A stretch of 64,000 nt of DNA from Pseudomonas taetrolens (GCF_900475285.1 NZ_LS483370.1:2742001-2806000), one strand, 5' to 3'; counted from the first letter of the stretch, positions 17,812 through 27,336 are shown. Notes: generated by a model from the sequence alone, not told the origin. Made by a program: numbers and translations.

Positions 17812-20800
17812 TGAATCAAACGGTTAGGTGTTGCGACACTTTCGGTCAGCTCGGCCACTTGTTCCTGGGTCATGTGCGTGCCGTGACGAGCCAGGACACT
17901 TTCAGCCATCGCTGCAGGTGCCGACGACTCGTTGGCCGACGCCTCACCACGCAACAGGCTCAAAATACGCACGCTTAGCTTGTCAATGCTGGAGCTTTCG
18001 CTGAGTTCCATGACCGGCAGGCGAACGCCAAAGCGCTCTTCCAGGGCCACGATCAGCTCGACACTCATCAATGAGTCCAGCCCCAGCTCCTGCAACGGCC
18101 GCTGTGTATCCAGGCGCGATGCCGGCAGGCGCAGAATTTCACACACCTCGTGCTTGAGCAGTTCAGCAAAACGCTCCAGCAGCTGGTCATCGTCCAGCTC
18201 GACGAGCATGCGTTGAATGTCTTCGGCGTCGTTGTCGTCTTCCTGATCTCCGCCGTGAGCGCGCACCAACTCCAGGAAACGCGGGGACGCGGCGCTTGGC
18301 AGGAAACGCGACAAGGCTTTCCATTCCAGCTCCAGCACGCCGGTACCGTCATCGCCGTTGAGCAACATCTGCTCCAGGTGCGACAACGCGACTTCGGCTC
18401 GCAACGCAGCGCCGCCCATACGGCTTTGCAGCGCATCCTTGATCTGTTCGTTGCGGGCCAGAAAGCCGACATCGTCAATCGCGCCCCACAGCACGGCGGT
18501 TGCCGCCAGCCCTTGAGCACGGCGATATCGCGCCAGCGCTTCAAGCCAATGGTTGGCCGCCACGTAGTTGGCCTGTCCAGGGTTACCGAACAGTGTGGTG
18601 GCCGAAGAGAACATCACAAAGAAGTCCAGCGCCAGCTCACGGGTCAGTTGGTGCAGGTATTGTGCACCTTTGGCCTTGGGTTCCAGCACCCGTTGCAATT
18701 GCTCGGCGTCGAGATTGCGGATCAGGCTGTCGTCGATGACGGTGGCCGCGTGCACCAAGCCCCGTAGCGGGTACGGACTGGCGGCGATGCGCTCAAAGAC
18801 ACCGCGCAGTTGCACTTCATCAGTGATGTCACACGCCACTGCTTGCACATCAATACCTTGCGCGTGCCACACGGCAAGGCTTGGTTGAACCTCAAGACTG
18901 GCCGCGCCACGGCGACCCAGCAGCACCAGGTGCCGTGCGCCCTTGTCCACCAGCCACTGCGCGGTACGCAAGCCAAAGCCACCCACCCCGCCCGTGACCA
19001 GGTAAGTCGCTTCGCCACTGAGTTGCAGCGCCTTTTCTGGCTGGACACGGGTTTCCACCAAGTGCTCGATGGGGTTGCCATAGGTCACGACGATCTTGCC
19101 GATCTGACGGGCCTGCTGCATGTAGCGGAACGCTTCGACCACCTGGTTGGCGTCGAATTCGCGGAACGGCAGCGGGTGCAGGATGCCTTGTTCGAACAGC
19201 TCCATCATGTTCCCGAACAAACGTCGGGTCAGGTCCGGGCGCTCGCTCATCAACTGGTCGGCGTCGATGCCGAAATAACTGATGTTATTGCGAAACGGCC
19301 GCAAACCAATACGGGTGTTCTGGTAGAAGTCGCGCTTGCCCAACTCCAGGAAGCGGCCGAACGGTTTAAGGACTCGCAGGTTACGGTTGATCGCCTCACC
19401 TGCCAGCGAGTTGAGCACCACGTCGACACCCCGTCCGCCAGTCACCTCCAGCACTTCATCGGCGTACGCCAGCGAGCGGGAATCGAAGATGTGCTCAACA
19501 CCCAGCAGGCGCAGGAAATCGCGTTTCTCGTCACTGCCAGCGGTGGCATAGATCTCGGCACCGCACCATTTGGCGATTTGAATTGCGGCAATACCGACAC
19601 CGCCCGCAGCACCGTGGATCAGGACTTTCTCGCCCGGCTCCAGACGCGCCAAATAATGCAACGCGTAGTACACGGTGAAGAACGTACTCGGAATAGTCGC
19701 GGCCGCTTCGAACGACATCCCAGTCGGGATTTTCGCCACGGCGTTGGCGTTGGTCACCAGACGGTTGGCAAAACTGCAGGGGCCAAAGCCTACGACCCGG
19801 TCGCCGGGGGCAAAATCGCCCAAGACTTCAGCGCCCTTGCCTTGCACCACACCGGAAAATTCGAAACCCAGAGTCGGGCCAGAGAAACCGTTCTCGATGG
19901 CTTCATCGGACAACAGCCCCAGTGCAAACATCACGTCGCGGAAGTTGAGGCCCGTGGCGCGTACGGCAATGTCCAGTTCATCTACCGCCGGCACACTTGG
20001 ATCGCGCACTTCCCAACGCAGGTTGCGCAATTGACCCGGCAGGTCAAAGCCCAGGCTGATTCGGCTGTCCTTGGCGTCAACTGGCTGGGCCCGTTCCGCC
20101 AGCACCCGCAGACGCGGCACATAGCGTTGACCGTCAGCCGTGATGGCCATCTCGGTCTCGGCATCGGCATGCAACAGCGCCGGGATCAGACTGACTAAAG
20201 GTGCGTTGAGTGCCAGATCCAGCAGGCGGATGCGGCAGTTGGCGGATTCATTGGCCAGGGTTCGGCCAAAGCCCCAGAAGGCCGCATCGGCAATGGCATC
20301 CACATCCGTCGCAGGTTCGGCACCGTACCAGTGACCCGCCGCACCACGGCTGAGCAGCCAGCACGTCGGGGCCATGCCCAACGATTCGCACGCCTGGACC
20401 AACGCAGCCGCCTGCATGCAGCGGGCACCCTGTGCGTCCAGACCGTGTGCCGCATCAAGACCGGCCATATGCACGACATGATCAGGGGCTTGATCCAGCG
20501 CCAGCAATTGCTGCGCCACCGCCTGAACATCCCCCGGCACCAGCAGGCTCACCGTCTGCCCTTGCTCGCGCAAGGCGTAGGCCAGTTGCTCTGCGCCCGC
20601 GTGCTGAGCTTGCGCCAGCAACGCCCAGTGCTGCACGGTGACTTCAGGTGCAACGCTGCCCGTGTTGTCGAGCTTGCCGGCCAGCAACAGATAACTGCCA
20701 CAGGCATTGCCCGGCAAGGCCTCAAGGGTATGGGTCAGGTTCAGACCGTGGCGTTGCAGCTCTACCTGCCAGAACGACGGGCGCTGTTGGCGCGACAATG

Positions 20801-23800
20801 CCTGTTCCGGACCTGCCAGCCACCAGTCACTCTGGGCACCGAACACAAAGTCGGCCCAGCGCGCAGGGTGCTGGGCCAGCAGCGCCACTTCGCCATGCGG
20901 GTTGAGATGGCTACCGGCCTGGCGCAGTGCTTCGCCCACGGTATCCAGAGCCGCCAGATCGCTGGGCACCAGCACCCAGTCAAAGTTGCCGGCAGCACTC
21001 AGTTGCGCGAAATCAATCAGGTTCAGCGCCGGGCAATCAACGCGCAGCATCTGCGCCAACTCCGGCTCCGCTACGCAATAGGTGTAATCGACGCGATCAA
21101 AATCGATCCCGGCGTACAGCGACTCGGCAAACGACGGCCCGCCCAGACCCAGTTCCAGCACCCGAAGGCGCTGGCCGTCAGGCAACGCTGCCAAACGCTG
21201 CGCAAGGGTATCGCGCACACCGGCCAACAAACGTTGCTGGCCCACTGCACCCAGCACCAGACGCACCAGGTTGGCGCCACTGGTTTCGCGGGGCAGCAGT
21301 TGCTCAAGGGTTTGTTCCCCGTTAAGCAATGCCTGCAAATGGCGGCCGATGCGGCCCACCGAATGAATCAGCTGGAAATGTTCCGGGTAGCTCTGGAACA
21401 GCTCTTGCCAAATGGCTTGGCTGGAAGGACGCTCAGCAGCATCGACAACGCTCACGCAGCCATTGGCATCGCGGCTCAGGCTGCCGTCTTCCAGGCCCAG
21501 ACGCAGCAAGGTGCTGAGGTAGTGGCTGGAAACGCCCTCCTGTTGCGACCAGAGGTCAATTTGCTCTGCACTCAGTTGACCGCCCGCTTGCTCGATCAGG
21601 TCCTGCACAAAGCTTGTGCACAACACATCCAGCAACGGCTCGACTTCGTTCAGGTAGCACAACTGCACAGGCTCATCGGCCAGCGTCTGGAAATGCGGCA
21701 GCAGCGGCGTGCTGCCGATGGCTTCACGCTGCACGGGGGTGACCTGACCGGGAGCAGCCAGGCCCACATGTGCCATGTGTTTGATATCGCCGTTGCGATC
21801 ACGCTGCAGACGCACACCGCGAAAGCGCGCGTCCTTTATCGACAACACGGCAGCGCCAGTGGCGTCGAACAGGGTGAAATCCACCAGCAATGAATGCTCG
21901 GTACGCTTGAGTTGGCGCACTTCCGCCAGGCATGGCACGCCGCCCGCCCTGGCGTAGGCGATGCGTCCCAGTTTCACCGGAATAAACGCCAGCCCCTTGT
22001 TCGTGCCGGGCTGGCCCACCAGCAATTCGGTAATCAGCTGGAACGCGCCATCCAGCAACGCCGGGTGCACATACAGGTCGTCCATTTCAGGGCGGATGAC
22101 CTCGGGAACGCTCAATTGCGCAAGGATGCGCGCCGGCTCGACCCACACTGCCGCGACGGTTTGATAAGCCGGGCCGTAGTTCAGGCCCACCGCACAGGTC
22201 AGCGCCAAATGTTGCGCACCGGTAAAGTCCGCCGGACGCGACGGCAAAGCCGGTGCACGCCCGCCCAGCATCACGCCTCGAGCTTCACCGGGCAGCCGCG
22301 CCACCACGTGCTGTACCCATTCTTCGTGCTGGGCCAGGCCACGGGAAGCAATATGCAAAGTGCCATCAGCCGGTTCGATATTGATCCGGATTTTTTTACT
22401 GCCGTCATGGCTGAGCAGCAGCGGGTTGTGAATTTCCAGTTCTTCGATGTCGACGAACTCACCCGGCTGATGCTGCAAGGCCGCCGCCAGTGCCAGCTCG
22501 CTAAAGCCAGCGCCCGGAAACAGTACCGCTTCACCGACCTTGTGATCGCCCAGGCTAGGGAACACCTGGGTATCGAGGCGGTTTTCCCAGGTCAGTGCAC
22601 GATCAGGCAGCAAGTGGCCCAACAACGGGTGCACGCGCTTGCGTTGCAGCACCCCGAGCGACTCGGCGCTGACCGGCAGATAGAAGTGTTCGCGCTGCCA
22701 GCTGTAGTTCGGCAGCTTTACATGGCGCCCGGTGACCGGAAAGTGCGTTTGCCACTGTGGTTGCGCACCGGCAATCAGCAGTTTGGCAACGCTGCGCTCC
22801 AGCAGGAAAACGCTGTTATCCATGCGCAACAGTGTCGCAATCACTTGGCCGGAGCGCTCGGCGCTGGTCAGTGCATCCGTGACATAGGAGCGCAGGATCG
22901 GGTGCGGGCCCACCTCGACAAACAGGTTGAAGCCCTGCGCCACCAGTGCATCCATCGCACCCTGGAACAACACCGGCATGCGAATGTTCTGCCACCAGTA
23001 GTGGCCGTCCAGACGCTCACCCTCCAGCTGGGCGCCGACCACAGTGGAATAAAACGGCAATGTGGTACTGCGCGGACGGATGTGCGCCAGATCAGCAATC
23101 ACTTGCTGCTCTATAGGGTTCATGCTCGGGGAATGGAACGCGTAGTCCAGGTCCAGCAAGCGGATAAACACCTGGCGCTCGCTCAACACTTGCTCCAGTT
23201 GAGTCAACGCTTCAAGCGGACCGGCCACCGTGGCGCCACGGGAGCTGTTTTCGCCCGCGATCACCAGTAACTGCTCCAGCCCCAGTTCCACCAGCACTGC
23301 CGAGGTCGCTTCGGCGCAGAGGCCGACGGCGGCCATACGGCCAGTACCCCGGGTCAGCCCTTGCAGACGACTGCGATGGAAAATCACTTGGGTCGCGTCT
23401 TCGAGGCTCAGGGCGCCGCTGGCCCAGGCGGCCGCGACTTCGCCGACGCTGTGCCCGATCACCGCGGATGGATGAAAACCTTGCGCCACCAGCACGCGGG
23501 TGACTGCAACTTGCAAGGCAAACAGCGCAGGTTGCGCAATCTCGGTACGCACATAACGGTCGTCGCCGTTTTCGCCCGACAGTTCAGCCCGCAGCGAATA
23601 ACCGGCCAACGGCTGGAACAGTGCATCGACTTCGGCCACGGCCGCTTCAAACACCGGGTCGCCGAGCATCGCCCGGCCCATGCCTTGCCATTGCGAACCG
23701 TTGCCCGAGTAGACAAAGACCGGGCCCTGAGCGTTGTCCAGCGCCTGACCGGCTTCGACCACGGAGCTCAATTCGCTGAGGCTCGGATCTTGGGCGTAGT

Positions 23801-25325
23801 CGGCCAGCGCTTGCGCAGCTTCGGCACAATCGGAGCCAATCAGCAGCAAGCGATGGCTGTGGGCATCACGGCGAAACAGGGCCTGATAGGCCACGTCGTA
23901 AAAATCGGCTTCCGGCCTGGACGCCAGATATTCAGCGTAATCCTGAGCGGTTGCACGCAGGCCGTCGGCGTCTTTGGCGCTGAGCATCAACGGCAGACGG
24001 CGGCCAGGTGTTGACGCGCGCGAGACGGCCAGCGGCTCGGCGCTTTGCAAAATAACGTGAGCGTTGGCGCCACCAAACCCGAAAGAGTTGATACCGACAG
24101 TCAGTTGCCCTTCAGCCTTGAGCGGCTGATTGGCGGTAACCACCTGCAGGTTGAGGTCGGCAAACGGAATCGTCGGGTTGAGTGCATCGCCGCCGATGGT
24201 CGCAGGTACCATCCGCTCACTCAGGCAATTGAGGGCCTTCATCAACCCCGCCACGCCCGATGCCGCCTCGAGATGCCCCATGTTGCTTTTGACAGACCCT
24301 ATCGGCAGCGGGTTACCCGCCCCGCGGGCCTGACCCAATGATTCACCAATGGCACGACTCTCAATGGGGTCACCCACTGCGGTGCCTGTGCCATGGGCTT
24401 CGAGGTAGTCCAGCTGCGAGGGGTCGATACCGACCTTGGCGTAGATGCCTTTGAGCAGCGCCGCCTGCGCTTCAGCGCTGGGCAGCGTCAGGCTCGACTT
24501 GCGGCCATCGGTATTGACCGCACTGGCCGCTACCACGGCCAAAATCGGGTTGCCGTCCGCCAGCGCCTGATCGTAGTCCTTGAGCAGGAACAGTCCACCG
24601 CCCTCCGAACGCGCATAGCCATCACCGTTCTGGTCAAACGACTGGCAACGCCCGGTACGCGACAACATCGAGGCCTTGGCAAAAATCATGAAACCGAACG
24701 GATGCATGTGCAGGCTAATGCCGCCGGTCACGGCCTGATCGATATCACCGCTGAGAATCGCCTGACACGCCTGATGGAAGGCCACCAGTGAGGACGAACA
24801 CGCGGTGTCGATGGCCATGCTGGGGCCACGCAGATCGTAAAAGAAGGACAGACGATTGGCGGCAATACTCATGGTATTGCCGGTGGCCGTGGCCGCGTCG
24901 ATGGACGCCATGTCATCGACCACACGGTAGGCCTGCTCGACGCTGGCAATACCCAAGTAAACGCCACAGTTGCTGCCGCGCAGGCTGGACGGTTTAACCC
25001 CGGCGTTTTCGAAGGTTTCCCAGCACATTTCGAGCAGCATGCGCTGTTGCGGATCCATCATCATGGCTTCGCGCGGCGAAATACTGAAAAAACCCGCATC
25101 AAAAGCGGTTATATCGCCCAGAGAGCCCGAGGCGAAGGTATACGTGGTGGCCGGACTGGCTTTGTCAGGGTGTAGAAACTCGGCATGTTCCCAGCGCGAG
25201 GCATCGACCTGAGTCACCAGGTCGCGCCCCTCCATCAGGTTCTGCCAGAAGCTGCTGGCCGTGGAACCGGGAAAACGGAAAGAATTACCAACAATTGCTA
25301 CCTGTCTACGTTTTGTCAAAACCAT
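17808..25325 (-). CDS. Highly reducing type I polyketide synthase (KS-AT-DH-(MT-like)-ER-KR-ACP)
   Basis: A 2505-residue single-module megasynthase. KS ~8-430 with Cys176 ('DTACSSSLV'), 'EAHGTGTAVGDP' and 'SNMGHLEAASG'; AT ~535-860 with 'GHSVGEVAAAWA' and 'YAFHSPS'; DH ~905-1190 with 'LGDHKVGEAVLFPG' and 'HPALLDGAFQ'; a region ~1290-1530 like a C-methyltransferase but with a weak SAM motif ('VLELGLGGPSFAES'); a structural KR part; ER ~1790-2100 ('VLIHGAAGGVGIAAIQ'); KR ~2130-2330 ('YLVTGGVGGFGLRTAQ', 'GQANYVAANHWLEALA'); ACP ~2390-2460 ('ELGLDSLMSVEL'). All reductive domains look intact, so an iteratively made saturated chain is expected. No thioesterase; the coupled oxoamine synthase is the likely release enzyme. 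AAGGA abuts ATG 25325; the TTG two codons on is better spaced and may be the real start. Resembles WcbR of B. pseudomallei (from memory). Confidence 0.92.
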   Translation of the reverse strand: MVLTKRRQVAIVGNSFRFPGSTASSFWQNLMEGRDLVTQVDASRWEHAEFLHPDKASPATTYTFASGSLGDITAFDAGFFSISPREAMMMDPQQRMLLEMCWETFENAGVKPSSLRGSNCGVYLGIASVEQAYRVVDDMASIDAATATGNTMSIAANRLSFFYDLRGPSMAIDTACSSSLVAFHQACQAILSGDIDQAVTGGISLHMHPFGFMIFAKASMLSRTGRCQSFDQNGDGYARSEGGGLFLLKDYDQALADGNPILAVVAASAVNTDGRKSSLTLPSAEAQAALLKGIYAKVGIDPSQLDYLEAHGTGTAVGDPIESRAIGESLGQARGAGNPLPIGSVKSNMGHLEAASGVAGLMKALNCLSERMVPATIGGDALNPTIPFADLNLQVVTANQPLKAEGQLTVGINSFGFGGANAHVILQSAEPLAVSRASTPGRRLPLMLSAKDADGLRATAQDYAEYLASRPEADFYDVAYQALFRRDAHSHRLLLIGSDCAEAAQALADYAQDPSLSELSSVVEAGQALDNAQGPVFVYSGNGSQWQGMGRAMLGDPVFEAAVAEVDALFQPLAGYSLRAELSGENGDDRYVRTEIAQPALFALQVAVTRVLVAQGFHPSAVIGHSVGEVAAAWASGALSLEDATQVIFHRSRLQGLTRGTGRMAAVGLCAEATSAVLVELGLEQLLVIAGENSSRGATVAGPLEALTQLEQVLSERQVFIRLLDLDYAFHSPSMNPIEQQVIADLAHIRPRSTTLPFYSTVVGAQLEGERLDGHYWWQNIRMPVLFQGAMDALVAQGFNLFVEVGPHPILRSYVTDALTSAERSGQVIATLLRMDNSVFLLERSVAKLLIAGAQPQWQTHFPVTGRHVKLPNYSWQREHFYLPVSAESLGVLQRKRVHPLLGHLLPDRALTWENRLDTQVFPSLGDHKVGEAVLFPGAGFSELALAAALQHQPGEFVDIEELEIHNPLLLSHDGSKKIRINIEPADGTLHIASRGLAQHEEWVQHVVARLPGEARGVMLGGRAPALPSRPADFTGAQHLALTCAVGLNYGPAYQTVAAVWVEPARILAQLSVPEVIRPEMDDLYVHPALLDGAFQLITELLVGQPGTNKGLAFIPVKLGRIAYARAGGVPCLAEVRQLKRTEHSLLVDFTLFDATGAAVLSIKDARFRGVRLQRDRNGDIKHMAHVGLAAPGQVTPVQREAIGSTPLLPHFQTLADEPVQLCYLNEVEPLLDVLCTSFVQDLIEQAGGQLSAEQIDLWSQQEGVSSHYLSTLLRLGLEDGSLSRDANGCVSVVDAAERPSSQAIWQELFQSYPEHFQLIHSVGRIGRHLQALLNGEQTLEQLLPRETSGANLVRLVLGAVGQQRLLAGVRDTLAQRLAALPDGQRLRVLELGLGGPSFAESLYAGIDFDRVDYTYCVAEPELAQMLRVDCPALNLIDFAQLSAAGNFDWVLVPSDLAALDTVGEALRQAGSHLNPHGEVALLAQHPARWADFVFGAQSDWWLAGPEQALSRQQRPSFWQVELQRHGLNLTHTLEALPGNACGSYLLLAGKLDNTGSVAPEVTVQHWALLAQAQHAGAEQLAYALREQGQTVSLLVPGDVQAVAQQLLALDQAPDHVVHMAGLDAAHGLDAQGARCMQAAALVQACESLGMAPTCWLLSRGAAGHWYGAEPATDVDAIADAAFWGFGRTLANESANCRIRLLDLALNAPLVSLIPALLHADAETEMAITADGQRYVPRLRVLAERAQPVDAKDSRISLGFDLPGQLRNLRWEVRDPSVPAVDELDIAVRATGLNFRDVMFALGLLSDEAIENGFSGPTLGFEFSGVVQGKGAEVLGDFAPGDRVVGFGPCSFANRLVTNANAVAKIPTGMSFEAAATIPSTFFTVYYALHYLARLEPGEKVLIHGAAGGVGIAAIQIAKWCGAEIYATAGSDEKRDFLRLLGVEHIFDSRSLAYADEVLEVTGGRGVDVVLNSLAGEAINRNLRVLKPFGRFLELGKRDFYQNTRIGLRPFRNNISYFGIDADQLMSERPDLTRRLFGNMMELFEQGILHPLPFREFDANQVVEAFRYMQQARQIGKIVVTYGNPIEHLVETRVQPEKALQLSGEATYLVTGGVGGFGLRTAQWLVDKGARHLVLLGRRGAASLEVQPSLAVWHAQGIDVQAVACDITDEVQLRGVFERIAASPYPLRGLVHAATVIDDSLIRNLDAEQLQRVLEPKAKGAQYLHQLTRELALDFFVMFSSATTLFGNPGQANYVAANHWLEALARYRRAQGLAATAVLWGAIDDVGFLARNEQIKDALQSRMGGAALRAEVALSHLEQMLLNGDDGTGVLELEWKALSRFLPSAASPRFLELVRAHGGDQEDDNDAEDIQRMLVELDDDQLLERFAELLKHEVCEILRLPASRLDTQRPLQELGLDSLMSVELIVALEERFGVRLPVMELSESSSIDKLSVRILSLLRGEASANESSAPAAMAESVLARHGTHMTQEQVAELTESVATPNRLIQ

Positions 25326-25661
25326 TCCTTAAAAATACTCATGACCACCATCCCATCCTGTCGATGGCTGCATGCCGAGCGGGTTAAATGCTGGCAAGTT
25401 GTTAAGCGTCACCTGGAGGTTGTCGATGTATCTGCGACTGACTTGCTGCGTACACGTGACGAATAAGGTCTATTGCCGAATTGTCTTAGGAAATGCCTAT
25501 ATTTAGTGTCGGAATAATACGCGATCTAGGCCATGAGGCAAAATGTCTTGAGCGCCACACGGCGACTTACTGCCCAGTGACACGCTACAGAGTGACGAAA
25601 GCCCCCCTGGACACGAGACTCCACCCGCTGAAGCGTGGCCCCCTGACTTTCCCGCGCCCAC
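25326..25661. promoter_or_regulatory. Upstream region of the PKS-oxoamine synthase operon
   Basis: About 340 bases with no supported gene. AT-rich patches at ~25490-25520 include TATTAT/TAAATA-like boxes in the minus direction and are the likeliest site of the PKS promoter, leaving a leader of ~170 bases. A plus-strand frame from 25493 runs through the tRNA gene and is not protein-like. Confidence 0.35.
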
Positions 25662-25696
25662 AAAAAAGCCCCGCAGACGTTAATCTGCGGGGCTTT
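25662..25696 (-). terminator. Intrinsic terminator of tRNA-Cys
   Basis: On the minus strand a ten-base perfect GC-rich stem (25684-25693 with 25668-25677, loop of six) is followed by six T residues (25662-25667 are A on the plus strand). It lies six bases from the tRNA 3' end. Confidence 0.9.
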
Positions 25697-25701
25697 GAAT
25701 G

Positions 25702-25775
25702 TGGAGGCCGAAGCCGGAATCGAACCGGCGTGGGCGGATTTGCAATCCGCTGCATAACCATTTTGCTATTCGGCC
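25702..25775 (-). tRNA. tRNA-Cys (anticodon GCA)
   Basis: 74 bases read on the minus strand fold as a complete cloverleaf: acceptor GGCCGAA/TTCGGCC, anticodon arm GCGGA-TTGCAAA-TCCGC with anticodon GCA, T-arm GCCGG-TTCGATT-CCGGC, discriminator T and encoded CCA. Confidence 0.97.
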
Positions 25776-26141
25776 AATTGTGCTTGAGGCTTCATTAGAA
25801 ACATCAAAAACAAGAAACTTTGCTCGGCGACTCTATCGCTGCAAGCCTTTGATTCATCAGCACTTCAGGTGGCTGCCCGGGCTGATGGCGCGCATTATGT
25901 ACTAGATCATGGAAGCTGGCAACCCCCTGAATTCTAATAATTTTTAGTGAATGCCGAGGGCCGCTGAATGCTCCGGCCTGTCTGCGCTAGAGCACTATCC
26001 TTCGCCAAGCAATCAAGCGTCCTACCGCTTGTGCTACTTATGCCCTCGCCATCAGAAGATTTGGCCGACTTCTTCGCCAGAGATGCTCACGTACAGTCTC
26101 GCCGCCGTTAACGAACGGACTGACGAACTTATTGGAGCTTT
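25776..26141. promoter_or_regulatory. Intergenic region between tRNA-Cys and the lipoprotein gene
   Basis: 366 bases carrying the tRNA promoter on one side and the lipoprotein promoter on the other. 'TTCTAATAATTTTTAG' near 25930 is the most AT-rich stretch. I see no further gene, tRNA or repeat here. Confidence 0.35.
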
Positions 26142-26576
26142 ATGATGAAAACGATATGGAAGACTGCCGCTGTCGCTGCAGTAGTTTTGGCAACCAGCGG
26201 CTGCATGAGCCACAACGTAAGCCAGCCCAATGCTCCGATCGCCGGCACGGTGACTGCTGATCTGAAAGCCAACATTGAAGTGGGCAGCGAAATTACCGGG
26301 CAATCGTCCTCGAATATCTTGTTTGGCGTGCTGAAGATCAGCGGCGACAGCGAGTTCGCGGACGGCGTGACTTACGGCGGCCCGGCACCCGCCTTCAGCT
26401 TGCCGGATCCGGTATCGGCGACCAAGGCTGCCGCTGCCTATAAAGCAGTCAAGAGCTCGGGCTCGGATCTGATCGTCGCTCCACGCTACGCCGTTTCAGT
26501 TGAAGACTACTTCATCTTCAAGAAGGTCAATGTGACCGTGACCGGTAGCAAAGGTACGATCAAGACCATTCGCTAA
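26142..26576 (+). CDS. Small lipoprotein of unknown function
   Basis: 144 residues (143 from the second ATG at 26145, which is better spaced from the GGAG at ~26131). A type II signal peptide ends in lipobox 'LATSGC' with the lipidated Cys around residue 21. The mature part (~120 residues) has 'NAPIAGTVTADLKANIEVG' and 'SGSDLIVAPRYAVSVEDYF', a pattern seen in small outer-membrane-associated lipoproteins of proteobacteria that share the 'GADxIVxPxY' theme. No enzyme motif. Stands alone with its own promoter region; function unknown. Confidence 0.8.
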   Translation: MMKTIWKTAAVAAVVLATSGCMSHNVSQPNAPIAGTVTADLKANIEVGSEITGQSSSNILFGVLKISGDSEFADGVTYGGPAPAFSLPDPVSATKAAAAYKAVKSSGSDLIVAPRYAVSVEDYFIFKKVNVTVTGSKGTIKTIR

Positions 26577-26735
26577 GTCGAATCGTTGACCCGGCGGCAC
26601 GCCTGAGGTCGCTCGGGCTGATTCCCCAGTCAGCACATGCCCTGCCCTGGCAAAGCCCTGATGATTTGCCAGGGTTACGAGCGACCGATTGATCGCCCAG
26701 CGGGTTCGGCGGGACGCGTGTCCCGCCACCTGCCG

Positions 26736-27311
26736 TCAAATCACCACATTGCGAATGAAGCGTACCGCACGCTCGCCGTCATTGCGGTAAGCATGCGGCC
26801 TGTCACTGGCGTACATATAGAATTCGCCCGCGCTGAATGTCAGTACCTGATCGTCGATCACTAACGTCAAGCAACCGTCAAACACGTAGAGCTGCTCATT
26901 CCAGCCCTCGGCATCCGCTTGCGAGAAATAAGTCTCGCCCGGCTGCAGCGTCCACTCCCAAAGCTCAACCTCGCGACAAGCGACGGCTTTGGCCAGCAAC
27001 ACGGCCTTGCTCCCGGCAATGGCACCCGTCCACGCCACTTCATTGATCCGGCTGGGATCAGGCGAACCTGGCGCCTGGATCAAATCACTGAACGCGACAT
27101 TGAGGGCCTCGGCGACCCGGTCCAGCGTGCTCAGGCTGACATTCTTTTCACCCGCCTCGATCGCCACCAGCATCCGCCGACTGACACCGGACAATTCGGA
27201 CAGAGCGCTTTGACTGAGTTGCGCCGCTTGCCTCAAGCGCCGGACGTTCTGGCTGACATGCTGCAAGACCGAGGCGCGTTGTGAATTTTCTTTGGGCACT
27301 ATATTGCTCAC
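26736..27311 (-). CDS. XRE-type regulator with C-terminal cupin sensor domain
   Basis: 191 residues from GTG 27311 ('VSNIVPKENSQ'). The frame is open 63 codons further up, but that stretch overlaps the divergent gene and the operators and looks non-coding. HTH_3 domain at ~18-72 ('NVRRLRQAAQLSQSALSELS', 'VSLSTLDRVAEALN'), cupin at ~110-185 ('LQPGETYFSQADAEGWNEQL', 'LTFSAGEFYMYASDRPHAY'). Proteins of this design repress or activate an adjacent transporter or catabolic gene in response to a small ligand. Divergent from the EamA permease; two palindromes in between are its likely operators. Confidence 0.85.
   Translation of the reverse strand: MSNIVPKENSQRASVLQHVSQNVRRLRQAAQLSQSALSELSGVSRRMLVAIEAGEKNVSLSTLDRVAEALNVAFSDLIQAPGSPDPSRINEVAWTGAIAGSKAVLLAKAVACREVELWEWTLQPGETYFSQADAEGWNEQLYVFDGCLTLVIDDQVLTFSAGEFYMYASDRPHAYRNDGERAVRFIRNVVI
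27296..27307. promoter_or_regulatory. Operator-like imperfect palindrome 1 (GCACTATATTGC)
   Basis: Ten of twelve positions are symmetric, matching the pattern GCA-N-TATA-N-TGC shared with the perfect palindrome 29 bases away. It overlaps the first codons of the XRE-cupin gene, as expected for an autoregulatory site. Confidence 0.5.
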
Positions 27312-27324
27312 CTTATGGGACTGC

Positions 27325-27336
27325 GCAGTATACTGC
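27325..27336. promoter_or_regulatory. Operator-like perfect palindrome 2 (GCAGTATACTGC)
   Basis: A 12-base perfect palindrome upstream of both divergent genes. Its centre includes TATACT on both strands, a good -10 hexamer, so binding here would block transcription. With palindrome 1 it forms a tandem pair about three helical turns apart. Confidence 0.6.

Noticed and set aside
20331..21893. 520-codon plus-strand open frame inside the PKS
   Set aside because: Antisense shadow of a GC-rich coding region; His/Gln/Arg-rich with no domain, while the PKS frame is continuous with catalytic motifs.
25493..25798. Plus-strand open frame across the tRNA-Cys gene
   Set aside because: It is the reverse complement of the tRNA read as protein ('RNRTGVGGFAIRCI'), a well-known false gene type.
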